From: Glandiceps talaboti
Taxonomy: Eukaryota; Hemichordata; Enteropneusta; Spengelidae
DNA: 64,000 bases
Direction: 5' to 3'
Assembly: GCF_964340395.1 (NCBI RefSeq)
Contig: NC_135555.1
Coordinates: 8,938,931-9,002,930 of the forward strand
A program made the translations under genes and the position numbers. A model generated the notes under the pieces. It was not told the origin of the DNA, ran no database searches, and was given only the letters and a program-made list of their open reading frames with translations. Positions 27,371 through 39,175 of this stretch are shown piece after piece (positions within the stretch are counted from its first letter, which is position 1; each line of letters opens with the position of its first letter).

Positions 27371-27590
27371 AAAGTTGGCATGTGGATGCACGTGGGTGTT
27401 TATTTTGGATTTTTAATTTAAAACAATTTCATCATAGATTCCTATTTGAAAAATAAATGTGAACAACATACACCAAGTCTGTGTTTGTAACTCAATACAA
27501 AGCTAAAAAATGTGTAAAAAAGTTTGTTATTGTACACATGTATTATGCTATTGCCATTTATTGAGTTAAAAACAAGGACTTGATATGTGT
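27371..27590. repeat. Partial copy of the 31.9-kb palindromic element
   Basis: It shares an ordered set of blocks with the reverse complement of 32080-32294: TTAAAGTTG.CAT, TTTTGGATTTTTA, CCTATTTGAAAAA, ACCAAGTCT, TGTTTGTAACTC. This shows that the element is dispersed. Confidence 0.65.
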
Positions 27591-28081
27591 TGTTTCACTT
27601 ATATGTTTCGAGTAGGAAGCCAGGCAGTTTACGATGATGGCAAGAGAAAAACACGAGATAATACTAAACATGCGATGCATTCAAAAGGTTTGCACAAGAA
27701 GTTGGTATCATATCACAAGCTTTTAGAATCATTTTTTCGTCAGAAGTATCAAAATGTCATACCTGTATATAGCACTTACATTGTCGCATCTAGCAGTTGT
27801 ATATTGTTTTGATAGGATTTTATTAATAATTGATTTTAGTAGAAATGCTTGAAATATCACTAAGAGTAAAATGGTGTGACAATCAATTGACCCCTGAAGG
27901 ATTGAAAGTGAACACTTCGCCATTGTAAGAAATATCTATACAATATATTGAATGCTAATGGATTGTATTAGGTGTGAAAATGTACTTTAACAGTTCAATA
28001 CAGTCTCTAGTTGTTTTGTCTGTACAGAAATAGAAGTGTTGTATCTAAAAACACAAGTTTTGAACCCATGAACTGCATGTT

Positions 28082-28620
28082 TCACTTCCACCAGTGGAAT
28101 CTGTTATTACCTACAGTACAGGACATTTAATCAGTGCTTTAGTACACATACATGAACACATCATTTTACTTCAACCAATGGAATTATTACTTTTAGTACA
28201 AGCCATTTCATTCAACCAACAGAATCAGTGCTTTAGTACAAGCCACTTCCTTTCAACCAATGGAATCAGTGCTTTAATACAAGCCACTTCATTTCAACAA
28301 ATGGAATCCGTGCTTTAGTACAAGCCACTTCATTTCAACCAATGGAATCAGTGCTTTAGTACAATTATATTTCAACCAATAGAATGATGGCTTTAGTACA
28401 AGCAACTAATTTCAACCAATGAAATCAGCACTTTGGTGCAAGCCATTTCATTTCAACCATGGAATCAGTGCTTTAGTGCAAGCCATTTTATTGCAACCAA
28501 TGGAATCAGTGCTTCACTTCAACCAATGGGATTAGTGCTTTAATACAAGCAATTTCATTCAACAAGTGGAATCATTGCAGATTGTCTAGGGGAGATGTCA
28601 TTTCAACCATGGAATCCATG
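28082..28620. repeat. 41-bp minisatellite, about 12 copies
   Basis: The unit approximates CTTCATTTCAACCAATGGAA TCAGTGCTTTAGTACAAGCC A, best preserved at 28210-28360. Outer copies lose internal parts. Each carries a CCAAT pentamer. Confidence 0.92.
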
Positions 28621-30054
28621 AAGATTATCTACAGTTATACATGGAGCGGGTGACGAGTCAGAGTAAATATCAGTAGCCTTAAAACCAATTTCAAAGCTGC
28701 AATTAGTTCATGTTTTGTCAACTTGTCAATCTATGACTACGTGAATGGATAAATCGTTCCAATTAAACATATGAATGTTTAGCCTGACCATTATAATATA
28801 TCTTATATTGTAGAACTGGAAACATGGCATGTGGAGTAACTGTAACACACAGATGTATGACTTTCAATGTACTTTAATAACAGAAATTGGAGAGTTTATT
28901 TTGCTGCAAAATAATTATCAGTAGCTTACAAAAATAAAATCTAGGTTGTACTATAAATTTACTGTTCATTCCAAGCATAGCGTTACATTGACATTCATAT
29001 CTCCTTATTAGTACAAAGTGTTATAGATGTGCTTTCGATGCACACACCATTAAAATTTGGACATTGAATATACATTTAAGGGCTACAATGTCACTCACGT
29101 AGTAACTATAAAATGTTAGAAGAATAGGAAAAGGCATTTGTCAATACATTGAATTTCTTTTTGAAAGAGCTTTCAATAAGCATACATGTATAACATGCAT
29201 GTCAAATGAATATTGATGAATTGCATACACTCAATTTCTTGTCATATACTGAGTGAAAACTAAAATGTTCCGTCAGAACAACAATATACAACGATGCCTA
29301 TTACATTAATTGTGAAGTTAAGCATTGAGTAAGCATGTTTTGTACGTTGACGCCACACCCACACCCACACAGAGCAATTTACCTGTAATGACTCTAAGTT
29401 TTACAGCACGTTCTATCAAATGAGATCAATATATTTTATTCAAAATCTAATATTTCATTTCCCTTTGGAAATAATTACAACAATCATATAAATACTTTTT
29501 GTTCCTTGGAGTCTTGCTAACTGGTGACCGTGTGGAACAACCACGTTGTAAATATTGCGTGATTAATGGAATGTTTGTGAAAATGATGGTCAAAACATGT
29601 TCAATTATGAAATAATCATGTTCCACATTTACCTTTTCCCAAAAGATTGGGATCCATTATATTAGATTTTTACCGTAATACTTTAATGAGTATTTTGATT
29701 TTCATTGAAGTGACTGTTATTTCTACTTACACTGTCTAATTGCTTCCCTGATGCTAATTTTCAATTTCAATTATATTTCAGTTATGGTGAATATTACACA
29801 GTAAAATCAAATGTCCTGTGAAAATGGCACAGTTCTTTCTGTACAGCTGATGCATATTGTCATTGAAATATCTACAGTCTGAGAAAAAGATCATAATTTC
29901 TTTCAATATTAAACATGGTCATCAAGTTCTAATAGTGTGATTCTTTGTAATTGTAATCATGTAGTGCTATGCATGTACATGTGTGTACAAATAGTGACAC
30001 TAGGTTGACATACAAAGTTAGTCATATGGAAGACAGACAGCGACAATGATCACA
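28621..30054. other. FOG intron, no element seen
   Basis: AT-rich unique sequence with no exon-like signal. Confidence 0.5.
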
Positions 30055-30059
30055 TACAT

Positions 30060-30122
30060 CCACACACACATACATACATACATACATACATACATACATA
30101 CATACATACATACATACATACA
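30060..30122. repeat. (CA)n/(CATA)n microsatellite
   Basis: A perfect CATA run follows a short CA run. It is complementary in sense to the ATGT array immediately downstream, so the two could pair as a hairpin. Confidence 0.96.
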
Positions 30123-30148
30123 AAATTACATGTATGTATGTTTTTTAC

Positions 30149-30410
30149 ATGCATGCATGAATGTATGTCTATGTATGTATGTATGTATGTATGTATGTAT
30201 GTATGTGTGTGTGCGTGCATGTGTGTGTGCGTGCGTGCGTGTGTGTGTGTGCGTGCATGCATGCATGCATGCATGTATGTATGTATGTATGTATGTATGT
30301 ATGTATGTATGTATGTATGTATGTATGTCTATGTATGTATGTATGTATGTATGTATGTATGTATGTATGTATGTATGTATGTACATGTGTATGTATGTAT
30401 GCACATGCAT
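30149..30410. repeat. Compound (ATGT)n/(GTGC)n/(GCAT)n microsatellite
   Basis: Mixed ATGT, GTGC and GCAT tetranucleotides with the same block order as the array at 8863-9080. The open frames here are spurious. Confidence 0.96.
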
Positions 30411-30669
30411 GCAAACACACAAACACAAATGGTATTCACTCCTTCAGACACCCAAGATACGTATCTCTTGACCTCCAAACATTCAATTTGAAACTTCTAA
30501 TACATCCTCCCCATTGCCCCTTCTACAGCCTTCTAATTAAAGAAAATGCGTTATAATCATTTGATATATGAATCTCTGTTGGATTATTGAGACAGCTTTG
30601 ATATGCAAATAGGCAGTGTCTATGTAATGACACACTACTTTCAATTTTCCACAACAGTAACTATATCCA

Positions 30670-30960
30670 ACAGGTGGGTTATTCTATGAATTCTGCTCTA
30701 AATAGCATACCTATCATAGCCTGGGGCAACCTTCATCAGTTAGTGTCCATCCTTATTACTTCTACTACAAAGACAAATGCCAATAAGAGTTTGCATGCTG
30801 CTTATCTTTTAATAAAACTTGCCAAGCTTGAAATGATCTCATCAGTAAATGATTTGACTAGCACCAAAGGAATATTATCACACTTTACTAGAGATGGCCA
30901 CTTAATAAGAAATGCCTGAGAGAGCACTGCCACGGGGTTGGATAGGGTTCTTACATGGTA
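30670..30960. promoter_or_regulatory. Candidate intronic enhancer (GATA and NK motifs)
   Basis: A block of complex, repeat-free sequence in the large FOG intron. It contains CTTATCT (AGATAAG, 30801-30807), TTATCA (30875-30880), CACTTAA (30899-30905, an NK2-type site) and a GATAGG near 30941. It is open for 81 codons on the plus strand but lacks a coding signature. Function is inferred only from motif content. Confidence 0.25.
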
Positions 30961-31589
30961 AACTTATTAAGTTGCACTGGGGAGTCCTATATATAATGAG
31001 TACACATGGTAATTGAGTTAGTGAAGAGATAGTTGGCACAATTTACATTGCCCAAGGCTAGTTATACTTGGATAACAGTATTTCTACTCATTCCTATTGA
31101 AATACCTGTTTCAGTTAGTTAGGATCTTGTTCTCATGTACACCATACTACTATTACTAGAGCTGATCCAAAGCCCCATCAATTGACCTTTGACCTTTGTT
31201 TTCACTTTTTGAGAAGCTGATGAATTACATATGTATGCACCAATACTAAAACATGTAACCCATATATCAGTAACAGCTGACATCAGAACAATTAAGTGTT
31301 ACTGACGTGGTGAGATATTAATCATAGACTTTCATGTCACATTCCCTTTTAACAGAAAATAATTCTATCACCTAAAAATTAACATTCTTAACCAGATTAT
31401 CATATAACAACCAATATATCATTATATGGTATTTATGTTCAGCTGCACTAGCTGCAATGGAACTATTTTTAAAAAAATATTTACGCAACAGTTTGTTTAT
31501 AGATACAATGACTTACTCGATTCGTAATATTGCGCACCCTAAAAACAGTATCGAATCATTCATCGGTAATGTATTTGTGTAGCATACAT
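30961..31589. other. FOG intron, no element seen
   Basis: AT-rich unique sequence. Confidence 0.5.
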
Positions 31590-31800
31590 AATATGGTATT
31601 GTAACAATAACTCCAATAAATTGATTTTTGGGTCTGCTCCCAAAAAATCAGAACTCAACGAATCATAATATAGATAACATCGACCTCTAATTGCAATTTG
31701 ATATGTAACAATGTCTAATTATCAACATTTTTACAATTTTCAGTAAATTATTGTTGACTATCTGATTTAAAAAATAATACCCCGGTTACAGCTAGTAAAG
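31590..31800 (-). repeat. Dispersed repeat, copy B (inverted relative to 3108-3320)
   Basis: On the minus strand it shows the same ordered blocks as copy A: CTAGCTGTAAC, T-rich run, TTTACTGAAAA, CAAATTGCAAT, then CTGATTTTTTGGGAGCAGAC. Confidence 0.6.
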
Positions 31801-31930
31801 GTGTAAATGGATGACACAGGAATATTTAGGTACGTATGTTTGATACTTCAAAACAACACCTAACTTTAATCAATACATATCTATAGTACCTAAATATAAT
31901 ATGACTTTTATAGTTCCTCTCAGTAATACA

Positions 31931-32294
31931 TTAAAGTGGCCATATGGATGAAAACTGGCTACTTATCTGGGATATTTAATTGATAAAACAACTCTACTCT
32001 GTTTCTCTATTTAGAAATACAATGTGAAAGAAACATATAATCAAGTTGTTGTTTGTAACTCAATAAATTGCAAACCATTGTCTAAAATCTTTATCATTGT
32101 ACATGCTATAACAAACTTTAACACAAATGTTTAATTTTTTCATTTTTGCAATTGACAGAGTTACAAACATAGACTTGGTGCATGTTCTTCCACATTGTTT
32201 TTTCAAATAGAAAAATCCAGTAAGGCTCACACTTGTTAACTAAAAATCCAAAATATATTCAAATACCCCTTTCTCATCCATATGGCAACTTTAA
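31931..32294. mobile_element. Palindromic MITE-like element (~364 bp)
   Basis: TTAAAGTGGCCATATGGATG at the left end matches the reverse complement of the right end (TTAAAGTTGCCATATGGATG). Arms of about 170 bases continue with TCTATTT.AAAA.ACAATGTG and TTTGTAACTC blocks in both. No ORF. A related copy lies at 27371-27590. Confidence 0.78.
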
Positions 32295-34219
32295 GCTAAT
32301 CTAGATTAACATATGGTAATACTGCTTTATTTTACAGGATGTACATATCATTTATTTCTTTGTATAACAATTATAAATTAATTTATTATCACAAATAGAT
32401 TCTTTCTATCTTTGCATAATACTGGGAATACTTAGACTGCAATTACTGGTCATAAATTGTGTATTTATTATAGATCTTTCATCTAAATTTATATAGAAAT
32501 AAAAATATTAAACGCATTTCATTATTGTTATCAATTGTGATTTACGTATAATGATATTATATATGACATGATGAGTTTTTTAAAAGCAGTATTAAAGGCT
32601 TTTTAAGCTATGCACTAATGGAATATTATGACAGAAAAATGAATTTTGAAAACTGCATTAGACTGTATGGCAGACACCCCTTTAACACTGAGTGTAGACA
32701 TGCTTAAACTTTATGGTAGACACATCAAAATTTGATGGAAAATTAAGTAATATGTAAAATTTCATTACATTTTCATTTTCATCATATCAGAATTTTCACA
32801 AGAGTGGCGAACAGCAGATACAATATAAACACTTGGCATAGATTGTTTACTTTTTGATAAACATACAGAAATTGATAGGACATTCAATATCAAACTCTTA
32901 GTAGTAAGGAAAACATTGAATTTAAGCTACAAAATGTTCATTTTTGGTCAAAGTGTAGTTTTATTGATGCTTCGATATACAAATAGAAATACAAGACTGG
33001 TGTCTGTATGTTTACCAGCAAACTACTTCTTAATAGTCAGGGTTTGAATTCCAGGTTCTCACATAATTAGTGTTATCTTATCAGTGTAGCCATGAGGATA
33101 AAATGAATTATTCTGTTGTTGTTCCAGAGATCTGCAAAACAACTGTTCGTTACATCTATTACTATGATCTATATTTTAATACTAATTTTCACTGGCCTTT
33201 CAATACACGAATCAATGATTAAAGTGACAAAAGATTGATTTGTAGGTGAGTATAATAATCATACAAAATTAAGAGCCCCATGAGTAAAATATTGCCATAT
33301 TGAGAAATAAAGAAATAATTATAACAGTCTTATTAATATAGAAAAGAATACCTTGGAGACAGTCCGAAATACAGACATCTACTTAGAGTGACTAAAATTC
33401 CTGATCAATCAAATAATGAATATGATTCACAACTAATGATGGATTCCTGGGGGAAAGAACTGAATGCCTTATACTTTTCAAATTACAATTTTCTAATTGC
33501 AACATTTCTTCAAAAAACAGTATTGGGAAAAACCCTTAATTGTGTCGTACTCAATAAATGTGTGCACGGTAAATGAGTCATATTTGAAACAAATTTATGG
33601 GAACACTTCAATAAATAGCTAGAAATAGAATTAACAAATAAAATTACGCTACAATCAATCAAAACGTAATTGCTCTTAAAATCATTTTGATTCAAGCATT
33701 TGCGTGATGCATGCAACATATTATCAGAGGAATTGAAAGCCAAATAAGAGTACATAAACACATTTCATACATCTACATTTAAGAAGTCAATTCCAATATG
33801 ATTTAAAAATTTACAATTTATAATTGGTGAAAGAGGAAAATTACAATATTATCTTTTGCTTACATGCAATTTAACGTGAACAACAATGAACATTTAGAAC
33901 TGTTTCTAGTTAAACAAATGAATATTGTCAATGACAATTCACTTATGTCAAACACTTTTTCATCCTTTTGGATTATTTGATAAAATACAAGTCTCCTGTG
34001 TTTGAAGACATAGTCCCAAACATTAACGTGCTGTTAATTGGTGAAAGTGATATTAATTGACCCATTACAGTTCAATAATTATATACAGTACAACTACAAG
34101 AAACTCACACATGGAGCAAGGTCAGTCTGACTAGAAAGCTCTGATGATAAGAGGGTATTAACATGTTAATGGTGTCTGGATGAAAAAACATTTCAAATTT
34201 ACTTAGTAATTTATTATTT
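32295..34219. other. FOG intron, no element seen
   Basis: AT-rich sequence. A lone B-box-like GGTTTGAATTCC at about 33041 has no matching A box, so no SINE is called. Confidence 0.45.
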
Positions 34220-35010
34220 GCCCTTAAGATCAATGGTCACAGTCAAAGGTCAGCTTATGAACGAACAGCACACTGTACTTTTATAGTACAGGTGTATTCA
34301 CCTAAATGGTGTGTATGTGAAAAACTTCAAATCTTATGGAGTACATTGCTAAACTGACCGTGAAGATGATGATGATAATATTGGTATACCAATATTATCA
34401 GAGGTAAGCTTTGCAATAAGACACAAACCCATGCGATACTATTGAAAATTTTCCAAGGTTATTGTGAAAATTGCAATTTGACCTTGGAGATTAAGGTCAA
34501 GGTCAAATGTCAGTATAGAAAATGTAATCTCTAACAATATGGGTGTAATTACTTGAATAGTGTAGCTCGAGGTATTAAACTTCCAAAGTCATCATGCCAT
34601 TTGCTATTTGTCTTGAAGATGATGGTCAAGGTCAAAGCTTAGTGTCTGTGTCTCTATATAGAAAACTCTGTTATTGGTGATGTGCTATTTGATCTTGAGT
34701 GTGGACGTTGAAGTCACAGGTCAAGGTATATATATATATATACAGCTTACCTTTGATAACATGGTTGTAGACAATTGACCGAGGTCTTGGTATATTCAAC
34801 TTCTTGAACTTTTAGTTGAAAGACAAATTTTGGCTATGTGGCCTTGAACAAGATGATAAAGGTCAATGTCTCATTAGAAGGCTTTTCATTGATAATGTGG
34901 GGTAGCCACTTCCATAGTGTCTGTATGTATCAACCTTTTGCATGGTGGTAAAGGTGCAAAATGTGCAACTTCACCACAGATATGGTCACCATTTTGCCAT
35001 AAAGGTCAAG
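34220..35010. repeat. ~150-bp diverged tandem repeat rich in AGGTCA half-sites
   Basis: Segments of the type TTTG(A/T)CCTTGA-GAT-GGTCAAGGTCAAA, then TATAGAAAA.CT.T.AT...GTG and ACTT..ATAGTGT, recur about five times. TCAAGGTCA occurs at 34497-34505 and 34626-34634, and related AAAGGTCA copies at about 34244, 34857 and 35002. Such sequences match the extended half-site of NR5A/ERR nuclear receptors, but they are also a common type of invertebrate repeat. Confidence 0.75.
34373..34400. repeat. 28-bp perfect palindrome
   Basis: TGATAATATTGGTA is followed immediately by its exact reverse complement, carrying outward-paired TGATAA and TTATCA at the two ends. It lies inside the AGGTCA-rich repeat. 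Confidence 0.9.
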
Positions 35011-35926
35011 ATCACAAAATTAAGTGATGTGCATATGTATCTTATGGTTTTTGACATTTATGCCAGATTTGGACATTGGTCATTTCTACCAACCAGACTT
35101 TGCCTGTTAGGGGATAATAACAATATAAATCAGTGAAGATTTGTGATTTACCAAATGAAACGACAAGATTATAGGTTTAAATTTTGTGATATAAGGATAC
35201 AGCTAAGTATATTATACACTTAGCACCTGGCTATGAGGGCATTAGTAGATGTATATTATCTAGGGGTTGTTATGCAGAAATATATTTCCGAGGAAAGTCA
35301 AGGGAAATTATTGCTACATAACAGCGTGAGGGTAATATGTCTACTGGAGCCCAAATAAGGCCAAGCAATAAAAGTATTATAACACAGGAATGTTGCTCTC
35401 TGTATGCAAATTGAGGTTACTGTGAGTCAATACTTCATACCATGTGACACGGTCTAAGCCAATCACTGAAGGCTGTTTGAAAATATAGCCCTTCTTCTTG
35501 CATACACTATAATAACTGCTACATCAATATTCTTTTGGCACATTTGACTGCTGTACCTAAATCGATACGATTATGTACTTCCTTTTATAACATCAAAGCA
35601 CATGATAATTTTTGTTTAAGAGTGAGGCTTTTAATCTCGTAAGCTGCAGGGGCTTGCTTCATCAGAAGTTTATTTGCATTAATAACTAGGCCTTTAAAGC
35701 CACAGATGTCTGATTTTAATGCTGATTTTTTGACCTCATATTTCTTATTTCATTCATTTGATAACTAATGAAAGCATTTTATGAGAACAGATGGAAACTT
35801 TCCCACTAAACTGCTATATAAAACACCGATAATAAAGTGGGTGAGCAGTCTTGCTTTCACCTGCAAAAGTAATTATGCTTCAGGTACAACGTGTTTGAAT
35901 TTTAAAGTGTTATGAACTCTCCTGAC
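35011..35926. other. FOG intron, no element seen
   Basis: Complex unique sequence. An ATTTGCATTAATAA (octamer plus homeodomain-like site) at about 35672 is the only feature of note. Confidence 0.4.
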
Positions 35927-36860
35927 CCACACCTTTGCAGAAGTTTGATATGTTAAAGGTGCTGTCCCTAGCTTCTTAGTACGACTGTACTACTAGAGGA
36001 ATTAGATTATTGTCATACTGTACAAAGTATGGGATCAAACAGGTGTATGTCTTGTAGCTGTAAATGCTAACATAAATGTAGCCTAGGAGAGTGTACAATA
36101 GACAGACAAATCACACATAAATCATAATTGGCAACAAATACCACAATGTGGTACTATTTTAAAGTGAAAACAGTCTTTTAAACATACACTTTGGGTGCAT
36201 CGCTTCTAAAATGAGAGTTGACATAATGATCAGCATGACACCAGACTGATGGTCCGCCACCTTTGCTATAGTTTGATCTGTCAAGTTGCTGTTCTGAGCC
36301 ATTTATTTCTACTTTCTCTCCACTACTAAGAGGAAATCAATTATTTGCACTTGGTACAAAGTATGTGTTCAAACATTAGTGTCTAGCTTGTCAGTTTAAA
36401 TGTGTGACAAGTAGTAGTACTTGACGTGATGCACACACAAATGGCACCATATAGTATAATGTGGTACCATTTTGTAACTTTCCGTGAAAACACTTTAACA
36501 TCTGCTTTGCATCTCCTCTAAACCAAGAGTTGTCATAATGATTGGCATGACTCCAGACTCATGACCACACACCTTTGCTATAGTTTGATGTGTGAAAGTA
36601 TTGTCCTTACAGTTTTACTACTCCTTTCACTGTACTAAAAGAGTTCAATTACTAGTATTACAATTCTACACAGTATGGGATCAAGCAAGTGTCTGTCGAC
36701 TTGTCAGTTGGTATGAGTGACAAATAACGATGAGAAGAGACACTTTATCTACTAATCACACACATATAGCAACAAATTGTACCACAATGTAGTACTTAAC
36801 ATCAGATTTGGATGTATCTAGCTCTTCTAAAACAAGAGTTACCACAATATTACAGTAATA
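35927..36860. repeat. ~320-bp tandem repeat, three diverged copies
   Basis: CACC(T)TTTGC(A/T)..AGTTTGAT starts near 35927, 36257 and 36568. Further shared blocks are GTACAAAGTATG.G.TCAA, CACACA.A.., ATGTGGTAC.ATTTT and CTAAAA.GAGAGTT. Confidence 0.85.
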
Positions 36861-38088
36861 TCTTCCCCCTTTTCAATAAAAAGTGCATTGAAAGTTCAGT
36901 CTTTTTTAGTATTTGCGAGTAACTGACATGTCCAGTTGCACAGTATTATATTGAACTTCTAAATCATGTTTGGAACTGTAATACAAATATCCTATAGGCT
37001 ATGGTAGAAAGGTAGAATTAAATTGTGTAAAATCAGTTAATACTGCATTAACCTCATTTCATGATATTCAGTGTTGTCCAAGCGTTTACAATACAGTCTC
37101 AGTGGCAGAATGCATGCATACATAAAGCTTTGGGTTAGTTTGGGATATTAGTGGTTGGAGTCGTGCTAATTATTATTACCAGTGACATTTCATTCAACCG
37201 GCTACTTTTATCATTCAATAAACACAACACAAGAAATATAAAATTAATTTAGTTTTCTATGAAGTCATTAAACCACAGGCAAGGAAAAATGAAATCAATG
37301 TTTCACCTATATGCTCCTTGGAGGCATTAAATAACAAGTCCAAAGAGTGGTAGGGAAAAGAGCTGTAATAAGCTTGACGGAAATTCTAAGACATACCAAT
37401 TACTTACATACAGTGCAACTATATAATACTTATTGGACTTCATCTCGCCAACCACTTGAATGCCATTCAAGGCTATAGTATGTCATTAACAAATGTTTGG
37501 CCTTTTGCTAAACCTCCTAATAATGAAGAAAACTAGTAAAATCAATCAAAGCTTTTCAAAATTCCACTCCCATAGTTCCAGCTGTTGTGATAGCTTTACT
37601 TTTTTTTCTTTACATATATGTACACAACGGATGTACAATTTCTTCATGAAGTGAACCATTTGTTGATCAGTTTTCAGGTTGTATAATTCGGTTTGCTCAC
37701 GCACAATTATGGCTATAAATATAGTCGTCACATAATAATGCAATTGAAATGGAAACAAGTCTAGACATACAGCTATAACATTTGTCTCAGTTTAACAACA
37801 CATAATGACAGGCTGTGTAAACTGTACAAACAAATTTGATACTACATGGAAAATAATGATCACTGTGTGCAATGATAGGAAAGTGCAGCACTTAGAAAAA
37901 ATTCTTAAAAATTTGATTTGGCGAGTACAATTTAACTATGATACTTTAGTTTCCATTGTATCACCCTTATGGTCAACCTACAAGGTGTCAGACCTCTATA
38001 CCGGAACAGTAAAACATGTTCTCCTGGATTTGTAATGGAAACACAACATTTTATGAAATATGTTTATTTTTTCACAACTGAAATACTA
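36861..38088. other. FOG intron, no element seen
   Basis: AT-rich unique sequence. The short frames at 37546-38035 have no supporting evidence. Confidence 0.45.
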
Positions 38089-38715
38089 CTAAAATGCAGG
38101 AGTATATTGGCATTATTTAGGACAGTACAATATAGTTACTTTGGAACAGTAAATTTGAAAGGTTTCGATCCATCTTTAACTTCTACGGACCTTGATCACG
38201 CAGTGATTTAATTATTCAGCGTTAATGTGTCTCTGGACTGGTGGAATAATATGTCCGTAAATAGGGAACTTGCAATCCAGACTGAGCATGCTAAGACGCA
38301 AAGGACTATGGGATTATCTGTGGTTATTGTAATACCTAATCAGGAGCTACCGATAAAATAAACCTCCCACAATAGTCAGAGCAACTATGAATTGATCATT
38401 TGTGGTTAAAAACAATGTAACATTATTGTTTACAATACAATTTGATTAGTATTTATTATCGTATTTCCCATGATGCAACATTCAACATGGCGGGTTTGCA
38501 AGTTCCCTATTGATGGTAGTTGATATCCTTGGTCCCTGTTCCTGAGAGAAACATTAATGCTGAATAATTAAATCATTGTGTGATCAAGGTCTGTATTAGA
38601 CGGATCGAAACATCGCATTTGTTTTAAATTTACCGTTCCAAAGTAACTATATTGTACAGTCCTATTGATTCTTGGAACCATGAACAATATATCCTCTATA
38701 TTGGAATTAATTTTG
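38089..38715. mobile_element. Fold-back (inverted-repeat) element, ~0.6 kb
   Basis: GGACAGTACAATATAGTTAC at 38120 pairs with its near-identical inverted copy ending near 38662. The arms also match through ACCTTGATCAC, TTTAATTATTCAGC.TTAATGT and ATAGGGAACTTGCAA, then more weakly toward a centre near 38390. TTGCATCATGGGA (minus strand, near 38470) is shared with the larger element at 53991-54806. Confidence 0.82.
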
Positions 38716-38821
38716 CACATATGAATGAATGGGATTCTTCCACTGCTTGATAACTCTATAATCTACATCATTATTTAGAGTGTTTGCTGCACATGGCAGT
38801 GTGCTATGATTAGTAATTTCT

Positions 38822-39175
38822 ATCAACAAATACAGAGACAATAAGGGTTTAAAAATGTCACTACTGAGGTAACAGACAACAGCTTTTCAAATGCGGTACT
38901 TGACCGTTTTTAAGCCCCTGTCTGGGTGACACAAGATGGAGCAAATCCTATGGTGTGGGTTAATGCACAGGCAACTCTGTGTCGTTAATTTAAGCTATTT
39001 ACATTTTTATTTTTTTATTTTTATCAACAAATATGTAGATAATAAGGGTTTCAAAATGTCACTACTGAGGTAACAGACAACAGCTTTTCAAATGCGGTAC
39101 TTGATTGTTTTTAAGCTGGCTGGGTGACACAAGATGGAGCAAATCAAAATTGACCACTTAATTTAAGCCATTTAC
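38822..39175. repeat. ~200-bp tandem duplication
   Basis: ATCAACAAATA...GATAATAAGGGTTT, then ATGTCACTACTGAGGTAACA and GACACAAGATGGAGCAAATC, occur twice, 201 bases apart. The second copy lacks about 45 bases near its end. Confidence 0.9.

Noticed and set aside
33034-33060. B-box-like GGTTTGAATTCC suggesting a tRNA gene or SINE
   Set aside because: No A box at the proper distance and no acceptor-stem pairing.
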